A stretch of 64,000 bases of DNA, taken from CAWCBG01 sp963793845 (GTDB lineage Bacteria > Acidobacteriota > Terriglobia > Terriglobales > Acidobacteriaceae). Positions 54,769 through 63,243 of this stretch are shown piece by piece; within the stretch, counting starts at the first letter, position 1; every line of letters starts with the position of its first letter. The notes under the pieces were generated by a model. That model was given only the letters and a program-made list of their open reading frames with translations. It made no database searches and had not been told where the DNA came from. A program made the position numbers and the translations under genes. The stretch covers positions 62,001 to 126,000 of the forward strand of contig CAWCBG010000008.1 of NCBI GenBank assembly GCA_963793845.1, written 5' to 3'.

Positions 54769-55938
54769 TCAGTATTTCGGCATCTTGGGATCGACCCGCT
54801 CTGCCCACGCGTTAATGCCGCCGGCCAGGTTATACACCTTGTGAAAGCCGGACTGGCGAAGAAAGTCCACAGCCTTGGCACTGCGGCCACCCATCTTGCA
54901 ATGCACAACAATCTCCCGACTTGAATCGAGTTCGTTCATGCGTTTGGGCAGGTCGTTCAATGGGATCAGATACCCGCCCAGGTTGCTGATCTGGTACTCG
55001 TGAGGCTCACGTACATCAAGCACGAACAAGTCTTCGCCGGCATCCAGACGGCGCTTCAGATCTTCCGGTGTCATATCGGCCATGGTGGTGGTTACGCTCT
55101 CCTCTCCGCGAATCCCGCAGAACTGATTGTAGTCAATCAACTCCGTCACCGTCGGATGAGTTCCACATACCGGGCAATCAGGATTCTTCCGCAGCTTGAG
55201 TTCGCGGAAACGCATCGCCAGCGCGTCGACCAACAGCAGGCGACCAATGAGTGGCTCACCCGAACCGAGAATCAGTTTGATGGTCTCGGTCGCCTGGATA
55301 ATGCCTACCAATCCAGGCAGGATGCCCAATACTCCACCCTCGGCACAGGAAGGCACCAGCCCTGGCGGCGGCGGCTCAGGATAGAGGCAGCGATAGCACG
55401 GACCTTGCTTCGTTGCAAAAACGCTGGCCTGCCCTTCGAAGCGGAAGATGGAGCCGTAGACATTCGGTTTGCCGCTCAGCACGCAGGCGTCATTGACGAG
55501 ATAGCGGGTTGGGAAGTTGTCGGTGCCATCGACGATCACGTCGAAATCGCGAAACAGTTCCAGCGCATTGGCGCTGGTAAGCCGCGTATCAAACTTGCGA
55601 ACTGCGACGTTGTCGTTGATCGCCCGGATCGTGTTGGCAGCAGAATCCAATTTTTTTTGCCCAACGCTCTCGGTCGTATGCAGAATCTGCCGCTGAAGGT
55701 TGGTGAAGTCCACCACGTCGAAATCCACGATGCCGAGCGTGCCCACGCCGGCTGCAGCCAGGTAGAGCGCCAAGGGTGAGCCCAGCCCTCCGGCGCCAAT
55801 GCATAACACCTTGGCCTGCTTAAGCTTAAGCTGACCTTCCATGCCTACCTCAGGCATGATCAGGTGGCGCGAATAGCGGAGGATTTCTTCGTTATTCAGC
55901 GTGGCAGCTTGATCGAGTTTTTCGGCCACGGTAGTCAT
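54769..55938 (-). CDS. moeZ: MoeB/ThiF-type E1-like adenylyltransferase with rhodanese domain (MoeZ-like)
   Basis: A 389-residue protein. The N-terminal ThiF domain has G-A-G-G-L-G-S-P (nucleotide loop) and the D-G-T-D-N-F-P-T-R-Y-L motif, with two C-x2-C zinc pairs (C-Y-R-C and C-P-V-C). The C-terminal 100 residues are a rhodanese domain with the active cysteine in V-H-C-K-M-G-G-R-S. It activates the C-terminus of a small sulfur-carrier protein and puts sulfur on it. The upstream gene encodes such a carrier, only 8 bases away, so they work as a pair for molybdopterin, thiamine or cysteine synthesis. Confidence 0.93.
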   Translation of the reverse strand: MTTVAEKLDQAATLNNEEILRYSRHLIMPEVGMEGQLKLKQAKVLCIGAGGLGSPLALYLAAAGVGTLGIVDFDVVDFTNLQRQILHTTESVGQKKLDSAANTIRAINDNVAVRKFDTRLTSANALELFRDFDVIVDGTDNFPTRYLVNDACVLSGKPNVYGSIFRFEGQASVFATKQGPCYRCLYPEPPPPGLVPSCAEGGVLGILPGLVGIIQATETIKLILGSGEPLIGRLLLVDALAMRFRELKLRKNPDCPVCGTHPTVTELIDYNQFCGIRGEESVTTTMADMTPEDLKRRLDAGEDLFVLDVREPHEYQISNLGGYLIPLNDLPKRMNELDSSREIVVHCKMGGRSAKAVDFLRQSGFHKVYNLAGGINAWAERVDPKMPKY

Positions 55939-55946
55939 AGCGATCC

Positions 55947-56222
55947 TCAGCGGCCTCCACCTGCGATCGAAGGAACAATTGACAGGGTGTCACTGTCGTT
56001 CACCGGTGTCTGCTCATTCTGCAGGTAGCGAACGTCCTCATCATTCAGATACAGATTCACAAAGGCGCGCAGTTTCCCTTCGTCGTTATAGAGATGCTTA
56101 CGCAGATCTGCATGGCGCGAGGTCAGCTCTTTCAGGGCGTCGCCAACCGTGAGGGCCTGCATTTCGATAGCGGATTGCTTGTCGGCGTACTGCCGCAAGG
56201 GAGTCGGGATGAGAATCTTCAA
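55947..56222 (-). CDS. MoaD/ThiS/CysO-type sulfur carrier protein
   Basis: About 91 residues with the ubiquitin-like fold: K-I-L-I-P-T-P-L-R-Q-Y near the start, L-R-A-F-V-N-L-Y-L-N-D-E-D-V-R and the tail I-V-P-S-I-A-G-G-G-R. TTG 56222 is preferred since GAGG lies 8 bases upstream and the fold begins there; GTG 56297 would add 25 residues. Sulfur carriers usually end in a free Gly-Gly; this one has a third Gly and a final Arg, so trimming may be needed before activation by the MoeZ-like E1 next door. The pathway (MoaD, ThiS or CysO type) cannot be told. Confidence 0.87.
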   Translation of the reverse strand: MKILIPTPLRQYADKQSAIEMQALTVGDALKELTSRHADLRKHLYNDEGKLRAFVNLYLNDEDVRYLQNEQTPVNDSDTLSIVPSIAGGGR

Positions 56223-56500
56223 ACTTTCAGCCTCGATACAAAGGACTTTGTTGTCTGAAAGATGCGTTGCACCCCACATGGGATTCAGGGTCGCCACAGT
56301 TGAGGGACGTTCTATCTGCAGTTCGGGCCCGAGAGCAAACGACTTTTCGTTGTTTCTTGCAACTTAGCCGCACATAAAGTATTTACTAATAAGTACAGTT
56401 TTTGTGATCGAATAAATTTATAACGTAGGAATTTACCAAATAGTTATTCCATCCCGTTCTAAGGTCTTTCGCATCAAGTTTTAGTGCCGTTAGGAGTTTC

Positions 56501-56609
56501 ATGTCGCCTCTGCTGCCGATGAAGGAAAGCTCGCGGGAGGTCGTGGTCGAGGTCACTCGTAGCCTGCAGACCTTACTTTCCGGAAATTACCGCCGCCTGG
56601 CGCCAGGCG
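56501..56609 (+). other. 5' part of the sensor kinase gene, in a different frame
   Basis: ATG 56501 follows an excellent ribosome site (TTAGGAG, five bases away) and opens a protein-like frame (E-S-S-R-E-V-V-V-E-V-T-R-S-L-Q-T). The kinase frame itself is open from 56523, without ATG, GTG or TTG before 56610, and reads convincing protein (Y-F-P-E-I-T-A-A-W-R-Q-A) just upstream of 56610. Dropping one T at about 56572 joins the two frames as S-L-Q-T-Y-F-P-E-I-T. The true gene therefore probably begins at 56501 and has a one-base insertion. The AT-rich stretch 56223-56500 upstream should hold its promoter. Confidence 0.6.
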
Positions 56610-58148
56610 ATGTTTGCCGAGTTCACCTTCGATGGAAGAGCCATGGCGGCATTGGAACGGCTCACCATCGGCACCGGCTTCTCGATTTTCTCGCAGACCA
56701 ACTTCACGGCTTTCTACCAAAGCCTTCAATACTTCGGCCAGCGCCTGGCCAAGCTGAAAGTTCCCTCCCGTGCGGTGGCGCGCTCGCTGGAGATTTACCA
56801 GCAGTTGATCGACCCTTATCTCGAGAAGATCTTCCCGGCCTCACGGCTGCCCGAGGCGCTGGCAGCTATGGAGACTATTTCCTGGGCCAGTTTTGTTGCC
56901 GTTTCCGGTGCCTACTTCGACGCGCACAAGACGGAGTCGGAAGCCCTGCTTTCGGTGCTCGACGCAGAACTCTCGGCCAAAAATCTGAACGCCTTGCTGG
57001 AACGGGTTCTGGAAGTCGCGACCCACACATTCAGCGCCACGCTGGGCGTGGTCCTGCTGAAGGACGCAGAACAGCAAGTGTTGCGCGTGCAAGCCCAAGT
57101 GGGCTTTGGCGACGATTTGAACGATCCCACGCTGGAGATCGCCATGGGCCAGGGTTTCTCGGGCACGATCGCCGAGACGGGGGAGCCGGGAATTCTGCCC
57201 GATCTTAGCGCATCCCACGGCGTACTGAACTCCAGAATCATTGGCAAAGCGCAGGCCCTGTGGGGCGTACCACTGAAAGCCGGCGAATCCGTCATTGGCG
57301 TTTTGTTGATTGGGTTTTCCCGGCCACGTGAATGGCTGCCTACAGAACGCGAGTTGCTGAAGGCGATCGCCGACCGCTCGGCACTGGCCATCGACCGTGC
57401 CGGCATGACCGATGCTCTGCGCGAGCGCGAGATGCGTATCGCCGAGCTGTCCGGCCACCTGCTGCGCGCACAGGAGGAGGAGCGGAAGCGCATCAGCCGT
57501 GAGTTGCACGATGAGACCGGGCAGGCGCTCATGGTCATCCGGCTTTATCTCGGAATGCTGGAAGGCAGCGTGGGCACACGCTCGGCGCGAGCCAAGATCC
57601 GCGAGACGCTGGAGGTTGTAGACCGCACCATCGAAGGAATTCGACGGATTATCGGACGCCTTTCGCCGCTTGTGCTGCAGGAACTTGGGCTCATCGCGGC
57701 AGTTCGCAAGGAAGCCAAAGACCTGGCGAAGAGCAGCGGCGTAAAAGCAAGGGTAACGGTGTCCACCGAGTTCGGCCGCCTGCCGCCGGCGCTGGAGACA
57801 GCGATTTACCGGGTCGTTCAAGAGGCCCTGCACAATGTCGCCAAACATGCCAACGCGACCAGCGTGAACATCGAGATGAAGCGCGAGAACGACGGCAACC
57901 AGGTGCGACTGGTGATTCAAGACGATGGCGGCGGAATCGCGGTCAAGCCGAATCCCGGTCGTCAGACATTTGGGCTGGCCGGAATGCGAGAGCGCGTCAG
58001 CACAATCGGAGGAAAGATACGAGTAACGTCTTCCCGCGGCAACGGTACGCGCATCGAAGTAATTGCGCCCATTGTGTCGCCGGACCTGCCTCGTGACTCG
58101 GGACTTTCGTTGGAGCGGAATTCGGACGCAGTAGCCCAGAGGGCGTAG
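56610..58148 (+). CDS. NarL-type sensor histidine kinase with GAF domain
   Basis: The continuous frame encodes 512 residues: an N-terminal all-helical domain (1-120), a GAF domain (about 127-265), a HisKA_3 phosphoacceptor (R-I-S-R-E-L-H-D-E-T-G-Q, His300) and an HATPase_c domain with N-box (E-A-L-H-N-V-A-K-H, about 407) and G boxes. No membrane helix, so it is a cytoplasmic sensor. The response-regulator gene follows after 57 bases. The ATG at 56610 has no ribosome site; the real N-terminus seems to lie upstream in another frame (see 56501). The signal bound by the GAF domain is unknown. A large frame on the opposite strand covers the gene but is not coding-like. Confidence 0.9.
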   Translation: MFAEFTFDGRAMAALERLTIGTGFSIFSQTNFTAFYQSLQYFGQRLAKLKVPSRAVARSLEIYQQLIDPYLEKIFPASRLPEALAAMETISWASFVAVSGAYFDAHKTESEALLSVLDAELSAKNLNALLERVLEVATHTFSATLGVVLLKDAEQQVLRVQAQVGFGDDLNDPTLEIAMGQGFSGTIAETGEPGILPDLSASHGVLNSRIIGKAQALWGVPLKAGESVIGVLLIGFSRPREWLPTERELLKAIADRSALAIDRAGMTDALREREMRIAELSGHLLRAQEEERKRISRELHDETGQALMVIRLYLGMLEGSVGTRSARAKIRETLEVVDRTIEGIRRIIGRLSPLVLQELGLIAAVRKEAKDLAKSSGVKARVTVSTEFGRLPPALETAIYRVVQEALHNVAKHANATSVNIEMKRENDGNQVRLVIQDDGGGIAVKPNPGRQTFGLAGMRERVSTIGGKIRVTSSRGNGTRIEVIAPIVSPDLPRDSGLSLERNSDAVAQRA

Positions 58149-58205
58149 AGTCCGTGGCCAGCCGCAAGAGAATGGGAACAAGGATCCATGGAACCCAGGT
58201 GAAAC

Positions 58206-58871
58206 ATGTCGAAAATCAGATGTTTGTTGGTGGATGATCATACGCTGTTCCGGCAAGGCGTACGGCGCCTGCTGGAAAGCGAAAGCGATTTCGAAGTTGT
58301 GGGCGAGTCGCCCGAAGCCGGAGATGCAGTCGAAAAGGCACGTGAACTTCGTCCGGATGTCATCCTGATGGACATCGGCATGCCCGGGCTCTCTTCGTTC
58401 GAAGCAGCTCGTCATATCAAGAAAAACCGCCCCGATAGCAAAATCCTGTTCCTCACCATGTACGAGGATGAGGACTATCTCGTGCAATGCCTCGAAGTCG
58501 GCGCGTCCGGTTATGTCCTGAAAGATACTCCGGCACAGCAACTGGTGAGCGCGGTCCGCGACGTCTACAAGGGCGGCAAGTATCTCAGCTCGCAGGTTCT
58601 CGGAAAGCTAGTGGAGGACTTCCGCGCGCGAGTGCGCGATGCCAAGATGCGTCCTCGCATTTCCACGCTGACGCCGCGCGAACGCGAGATCCTTAAGTTG
58701 CTCGCCGAAGGCAACTCCGTAAAAGAGATCGCCGTTTTGCTGGGCCTAAGTGTGAAAACCGTCGAAGCCCACAAGTTCAACCTGATGCGCAAGCTCGACA
58801 TCCACAACAAAGCGCAACTGGTGACGTACGCAATTCAAAAGAAGATCATCAAGATTCCGGTGAATCAATAA
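58206..58871 (+). CDS. NarL/FixJ-family response regulator
   Basis: A 221-residue regulator: receiver domain with phosphoacceptor Asp56 in I-L-M-D-I-G-M-P and the switch Lys in Y-V-L-K-D, then a LuxR-type HTH (L-T-P-R-E-R-E-I-L-K-L-L-A-E-G and T-V-E-A-H-K-F-N-L-M-R-K-L). It pairs with the kinase upstream as a two-component system. ATG 58206 is preceded by AGGTGAAAC. Its targets are unknown; no gene in the neighbourhood shows an obvious operator. Confidence 0.95.
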   Translation: MSKIRCLLVDDHTLFRQGVRRLLESESDFEVVGESPEAGDAVEKARELRPDVILMDIGMPGLSSFEAARHIKKNRPDSKILFLTMYEDEDYLVQCLEVGASGYVLKDTPAQQLVSAVRDVYKGGKYLSSQVLGKLVEDFRARVRDAKMRPRISTLTPREREILKLLAEGNSVKEIAVLLGLSVKTVEAHKFNLMRKLDIHNKAQLVTYAIQKKIIKIPVNQ

Positions 58872-58914
58872 GCCGAGATGCCGAGACCCGCTCCGGGGCC
58901 CCGCCACGAAATTC

Positions 58915-59063
58915 TCATTACGAGCGCCGACGCAGAGTTACTTGTCATTACGAGCGCCGGCTCACTCTTGCTTGTCATTACGAGCGCCCGGGTTTGGCGA
59001 GAGGAATCTGCTTTTCTCCTAGCCAGGCAAGAAGCATATCCCTCGCTGCGCTCGTGATGACAA
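58915..59063. repeat. REP-like element: three 30-bp direct repeats plus a long inverted repeat
   Basis: The core TCATTACGAGCGCC occurs at 58915, 58945 and 58975, exactly 30 bases apart, with a CTTG preceding the last two. The third copy pairs with an inverted arm at 59048-59060 (12 of 13 bases), and the inner sequence is also palindromic (GGAATCTGCTT near 59003 against AAGCATATCCC near 59032). The whole forms a long hairpin between convergent genes and fits a dispersed intergenic repeat (REP/BIME or MITE-like) rather than a coding sequence. Confidence 0.75.
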
Positions 59064-59117
59064 ATCTCAACCGGATACCTTGCTTGGCGAATCTCATTCA
59101 TTCCTTCCAGCATAAGG

Positions 59118-60959
59118 CTACTGTCTATACACTCTCGCCTCCCATCCCTTCAGCTTGAGCGACGTTGTGTGCTTCTCCGCGGTGCCCAGATTTGAGATCA
59201 CAAGATCGCCAGCTTTGATTCCATTCGGCAGCGAGTAATCGACGGCAGATTCGGAGAAGTTCAATACGATGAGGTACTGACCCTTGTCCAAAGTTCGTGT
59301 GTAAGCAAAGATCTTCGGATTCTGTGGATCGATGTCCCTGTAGTCGCCGTACACCAGCGCGAGCGTCTTGCGTCGCAGCGCGGTCATCTCGGCGAAGTAA
59401 GCGTAGACCGAGTTCGGATCGCCCAGCTCCTGCTTAGCATTAATCTCCAAGTAATTCGGATTCACGGCGAGCCAGGGCTTAGGGCCGGAGGTGAAGCCGC
59501 CGTTCGCGGAATTGTCCCACTGCATCGGGGTCCGCGAGTTGTCGCGGCTCACCTTGCGCAGGTTTGCAAGGAAGGCCTCGTCACTCGCCTTGTCAGTGAC
59601 GCCTCGGGCCTTCCACGCGTTCTTGACCTCGATATCGTCGAAGTCCTCAATGCGCTTGAAAGGATAGTTCGTCATCCCCAGCTCATCGCCCTGATAGATG
59701 AACGGCGTGCCCTTCATCGTCAGCAGCATGGTAGCCAGCAGCTTGGCTGAAGGGACGCGGTAAGGCGCCGAATCATCGCCGAAAGCCGACACTACGCGAG
59801 GATTGTCGTGATTGGAAAGAAACACCGTGCCCCAGCTATGCACATCGAGTTCCTTGTCCTGGCGATCGTAGATGGCCTTCAGCTCGGGCAGGGTCCACGG
59901 CTTCCACCTGGCGCCGTCGCGATTGATGCGGACGGCATCAAAGTTGAAGATCATGTCGAGCTCGTGGCGCCGCTCATCCACCAGTGAAGGGGTCTGCTCC
60001 GCCGTGACGCCGAAGGCTTCGCCAACCGTCATCACGTCGTACTTCGACAGCACATCGCGATTCATCTCCTGCAGGTACTCGTGCAAGTGCGGGCCCATGG
60101 CGTAAAAATACTGCGGCTTGCTGAGGTACTCAGGAGGCAGATCGGGCAAGCCCTCGCGCTTGGAGATAAAGGGAATCACGTCCATGCGGAAGCCGTCGAC
60201 GCCCTTGTCCAGCCAGAACTTCATCAGGTCATAGACTTCCTGGCGAACCTTGGGATTGTCCCAGTTGAGGTCGGGCTGTTTTTCGGCGAAAAGATGCAAG
60301 TAGTATTCGTTGGTGGTGGGATCGAGCTTCCAGGCCGATCCCGAGAAGAACGAAGTCCAGTTGTTCGGATAACTACCGTCCCTGGCGGGTCGCCAGATGT
60401 AGTATTCGCGGTAGGGATTGTCCTTTGACTTGCGACTCTCGACGAACCACCGGTGCTCGTCGCTGGTGTGGTTTACCACCAGGTCCAGGATCAGCTTCAT
60501 GTTTCGCTGCTTGATGCCCTTGAGCAGCTCGTCGAAGTCGGCCATGGTGCCGAATTCTGCCATCACCTTGCGATAGTCGCGGATGTCGTAGCCGTTGTCG
60601 GCGTTGGGCGAGTCGTAATGCGGGCTCAGCCACACCACGTTCACGCCAAGACCCTGGATGTAGTCCAGCTCCGAGGTAATGCCCTTGAGGTCGCCGATCC
60701 CATCGCCGTTCGAGTCCTTGAAGGAGCGGGGATAGACCTGGTAAACCACCGCCTGCTTCCACCACTTTGGCTGGTAGCCGTTCAAAGTTGTACCTTGAGG
60801 GTTGGGGGGAGGGTTGTCGGGCGTTTTCTGAGCGCCAAAGGTTGAAGGCCCGACAACCCCCACAACCAGGAACGCGGCGCAAAAGAGCAGTACGGAATAC
60901 CAAAACTTCAATGCAAAGATCTTCAACTCATGCACCCCCGAAGCGGCTGACGAGGCCAT
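59118..60959 (-). CDS. Exported GH13 alpha-glucosidase (oligo-1,6-glucosidase type)
   Basis: About 613 residues from ATG 60959. An N-terminal hydrophobic segment (about 17-40) is a signal peptide or anchor. The GH13 barrel has D-L-V-V-N-H-T-S (region I), G-F-R-M-D-V-I-P-F (nucleophile Asp about 260), V-G-E-A-F (acid Glu about 314) and L-S-N-H-D-N-P-R (Asp about 385), and the R-T-P-M-Q-W-D block of GH13 subfamilies acting on short oligosaccharides. The Val after the nucleophile is the residue known to favour alpha-1,6 over alpha-1,4 bonds in oligo-1,6-glucosidases. Start uncertain: TTG 60992 and a GTG further in are alternatives. Role: digestion of isomalto- or malto-oligosaccharides in the periplasm. 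Confidence 0.92.
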   Translation of the reverse strand: MASSAASGVHELKIFALKFWYSVLLFCAAFLVVGVVGPSTFGAQKTPDNPPPNPQGTTLNGYQPKWWKQAVVYQVYPRSFKDSNGDGIGDLKGITSELDYIQGLGVNVVWLSPHYDSPNADNGYDIRDYRKVMAEFGTMADFDELLKGIKQRNMKLILDLVVNHTSDEHRWFVESRKSKDNPYREYYIWRPARDGSYPNNWTSFFSGSAWKLDPTTNEYYLHLFAEKQPDLNWDNPKVRQEVYDLMKFWLDKGVDGFRMDVIPFISKREGLPDLPPEYLSKPQYFYAMGPHLHEYLQEMNRDVLSKYDVMTVGEAFGVTAEQTPSLVDERRHELDMIFNFDAVRINRDGARWKPWTLPELKAIYDRQDKELDVHSWGTVFLSNHDNPRVVSAFGDDSAPYRVPSAKLLATMLLTMKGTPFIYQGDELGMTNYPFKRIEDFDDIEVKNAWKARGVTDKASDEAFLANLRKVSRDNSRTPMQWDNSANGGFTSGPKPWLAVNPNYLEINAKQELGDPNSVYAYFAEMTALRRKTLALVYGDYRDIDPQNPKIFAYTRTLDKGQYLIVLNFSESAVDYSLPNGIKAGDLVISNLGTAEKHTTSLKLKGWEARVYRQ

Positions 60960-61417
60960 CCGCTTGCCAATAGGATCATAACCGCTTGCCAAAATAGAGG
61001 TGCCCTCCCCCTCTCACCGCTACCTAAAATCAACAACTTAGCGAAAAATTCCCGCCAAAATATTCCAAACAAACGACTTACACGTAAAATATTGACAATA
61101 ATAGATTTAACTAATCTCTTTCGGCTCACGCTCCCAGTTCCGAAAACAGAGCGACTTCGATCAGCGACGACCCTTGCACGCTTCCCGAACCCACAGGTCG
61201 TTCAGGCACACCACTCCTCTCGCATCCTGGCCGGGATTTTACGAGGCCCCGTGCGAATCGGCGAAGGACGCATGTCACCGACGCCCGTGACAAGATATCC
61301 GTCGGACGAGGCGGAGTCGCACTCGAAGGGCTCCTCCTTGTGTGTTTCGAGGCGCCTGATGATAATGCTACGAATTCCACGAATCGAGACCGGCCCCTGT
61401 GGTCAGGAGGAGACAGA
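60960..61417. other. Intergenic region between the glucosidase and channel genes
   Basis: About 458 bases between divergent genes. The left part is AT-rich (a TTGACA hexamer at 61092-61097 has no good -10 at standard spacing) and probably holds both promoters. Frames here (for example 61092-61457) look like chance reading frames. No RNA gene or repeat was recognised. Confidence 0.35.
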
Positions 61418-61993
61418 ATGGGTAAGGGACGGCTGGAAGCGTTCACCGACGGCGTGATCGCCATCATCATCACCATCATGGTGCTGGAGATGAAGGTCCC
61501 GGAAGGCGGCAGTCTGGAAGCGCTGCGGGGCAGTGTGCCGGTATTTCTGGCCTACGCGCTCAGCTATATCAACGTCGGGCTGGTGTGGAATAACCATCAC
61601 CACATGTTGCAAGCGACCGAGCGGGTCGATGGCAAGGTCTTGTGGGCGAATCTGTTTCTGCTCTTCTGGATGTCGCTCATTCCGTTTGTCATTCGCTGGA
61701 TGGATCAAGCGCATTTCACGGCCACGCCGACCGCCGCCTATGGCGTGGTGCTGGTCATGATGGGCTTTGCCTACATGGGCCTGGAGCGCACGCTCATTCG
61801 CGTCAACGGCTCGCGCTCCAAGCTTGCCCTCGCGGTGGGCGAAGACTCGAAGGGCAAGCTATCGATTTCGACTTATCTGGTCGCGATTCCGCTGTCGTTC
61901 GTGCGCCCCTGGATCGCGCTGGTGCTCTACGTCGCGGTCGCCCTGATGTGGTTCATTCCCGACAAGCGTATCGAATCGATCCTCGAAGGGTAG
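61418..61993 (+). CDS. TMEM175/DUF1211-family membrane channel
   Basis: About 191 residues with six hydrophobic segments. The first helix holds F-T-D-G-V-I-A-I-I-I-T, the family F-S/T-D-G filter motif of TMEM175-type potassium channels (bacterial ones have six helices and work as tetramers). ATG 61418 has AGGAG eight bases upstream, while the longer frame from 61340 reads unlike protein. A cation-leak role in the inner membrane is inferred from the family. Confidence 0.88.
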   Translation: MGKGRLEAFTDGVIAIIITIMVLEMKVPEGGSLEALRGSVPVFLAYALSYINVGLVWNNHHHMLQATERVDGKVLWANLFLLFWMSLIPFVIRWMDQAHFTATPTAAYGVVLVMMGFAYMGLERTLIRVNGSRSKLALAVGEDSKGKLSISTYLVAIPLSFVRPWIALVLYVAVALMWFIPDKRIESILEG

Positions 61994-62005
61994 CCGAGCC
62001 AGACC

Positions 62006-62510
62006 TTATTTGCTCAGCGAGTGATGGTCATAGCTGATCACGCGGCTGACCTTCCAAGCGCCGTTCTTGTACAGCCAAAGGTGCACGAACTTGGCTTCGC
62101 CGCCTACGTCCTGCGGCGTGTTGGGATTGGTGAAACGATGGACGCCGATCTCGACTGCACCATAGAGCACCCCATTGTCTCTTCATGGGATAGACCTCGA
62201 GCGTCCCCTTCACCAGTTCGCGATGGACCTTGTGGCAGACGTTCTTACTGATGGCGTCACTAAGATCTTTCCGGCCCAGCGTTATGCCGCCCTGATCGTG
62301 ATAGAACTCGACGTCTTCCGCGATAAGGGAATCGAATTTCGGCATGTCGCAGGTGTTGTAGGCGGTGAAGAGCTGGGCATCCAGCGACTCGATGGTGTGG
62401 AAGAGCTGATCCTGCTCTGCCTTGTTGGGTGGAGCCTGGGCACTGGCGGAGGCGGCGGTGAATGCCAGCAAGAGCAACAAGGCCATAGGACGGGCAAAGA
62501 AGCTTTTCAT
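62006..62510 (-). pseudogene. NTF2-like (DUF4440) secreted protein with a one-base frameshift
   Basis: ATG 62510 opens a signal peptide (about 1-25, ending S-A-S-A-Q-A) and a DUF4440-like domain (D-A-Q-L-F-T-A-Y-N-T-C-D, V-E-F-Y-H-D-Q-G-G, L-S-D-A-I-S). After about residue 109 (V-Y-P-M-K) the original frame turns into Arg-rich nonsense ending at 62028, while a second frame continues with N-G-V-L-Y-G-A-V-E-I-G-V-H-R-F and ends W-K-V-S-R-V-I-S-Y-D at TAA 62006-62008. Total length 505 becomes 168 codons (stop included) after removing one base near 62178. Either an assembly insertion or a true lesion. Intact, it would be a small periplasmic protein of unknown function. Confidence 0.7.
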
Positions 62511-62638
62511 GAGGAGCTCTCTTTCGGAGGGATTCGTTCCAGGCGGTTGGTACGGTTGCGGCGGAGGAATTGTTCCGTTGGACTGCTGGTCGCGTCAGAC
62601 CGACGGTGCCGCAGCAGCGAATAGCGAACTGATGGCGG

Positions 62639-63128
62639 CTATTTTGACGCCAATCTGCGCGGCCGCTGTTTCACCGACACCGAACGAATCACCGTGTAGC
62701 CACGCCCGCTCTTAGGCAGCGGGGTCTTCGCCTGCGCGATGGCTGCGCGGATCAGCGCCTCGACTTCGGGTTTGGCCAGGGTCTTTGCACTCTCCAAGCC
62801 GAATGAAGCGAGTCTGATTCCCACTGCCCATGCAGGATCTTATGCCGGATCGGGCAAGCCCTTGCCATAAAGGAAACACAGGCCGATTCCCTTGGCGTTG
62901 GCTGTCAAGGAGAGGATGGCAATCGGAGGCGCGCTCGGTCGCGCAAAATCCGAAAACGAGAAAATTGTAGTTGTCATACACCAGCTCGACGGCGGTGGGG
63001 AACCGCTTGCGCAGTGCTTGCCTGGCCGACGTGATTAACTTCGCCATGGCTGGATCGAACTTGGCGAGGAAGCCCGCGATTTGCTTGGCAGGCGATTCAG
63101 CCGCGGCAGGCTTGGCAGTGGGTTTCAC
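62639..63128 (-). pseudogene. DUF1801-like protein with four single-base insertions
   Basis: GTG 63128 follows AGGAG six bases upstream and begins K-P-T-A-K-P-A-A-A-E-S-P. The DUF1801-type domain (Q-I-A-G-F-L-A-K-F, Y-D-N-Y-N-F-L-V-F) runs to about 62922, then the frame breaks. Alternative frames complete it: I-L-S-L-T-A-N-A-K-G-I-G, then H-K-I-L-H-G, then G-S-G-N-Q-T-R-F-I-R, then L-E-S-A-K-T-L-A-K-P ending at TAG 62639. This needs one extra base removed at each of about 62921, 62845, 62828 and 62796; the 490 bases then become exactly 162 codons. The extra bases lie in short homopolymers. Product: small cytoplasmic protein of unknown role. Confidence 0.7.
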
Positions 63129-63243
63129 GATGCTCTCCTGATTCAGAGATGCTAGCTGACCTCGCGACTTGACGGATAGACAATTTCTAGCGACCTCGGA
63201 ATTGGGCTTTGCCCGCCTGAAAGTCGCTCCTCGCGCCTTTACA

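Noticed and set aside
56841..58541. A 566-residue frame on the minus strand opposite the two-component genes
   Set aside because: It is the antisense of a clear kinase and regulator, its chain is rich in His/Gln/Arg without domains, and no ribosome site precedes it. High GC makes long antisense frames common.
58865..59113. An 82-residue minus-strand frame with repeated A-L-V-M-T units
   Set aside because: The repeats come from the intergenic REP-like element, not from protein.
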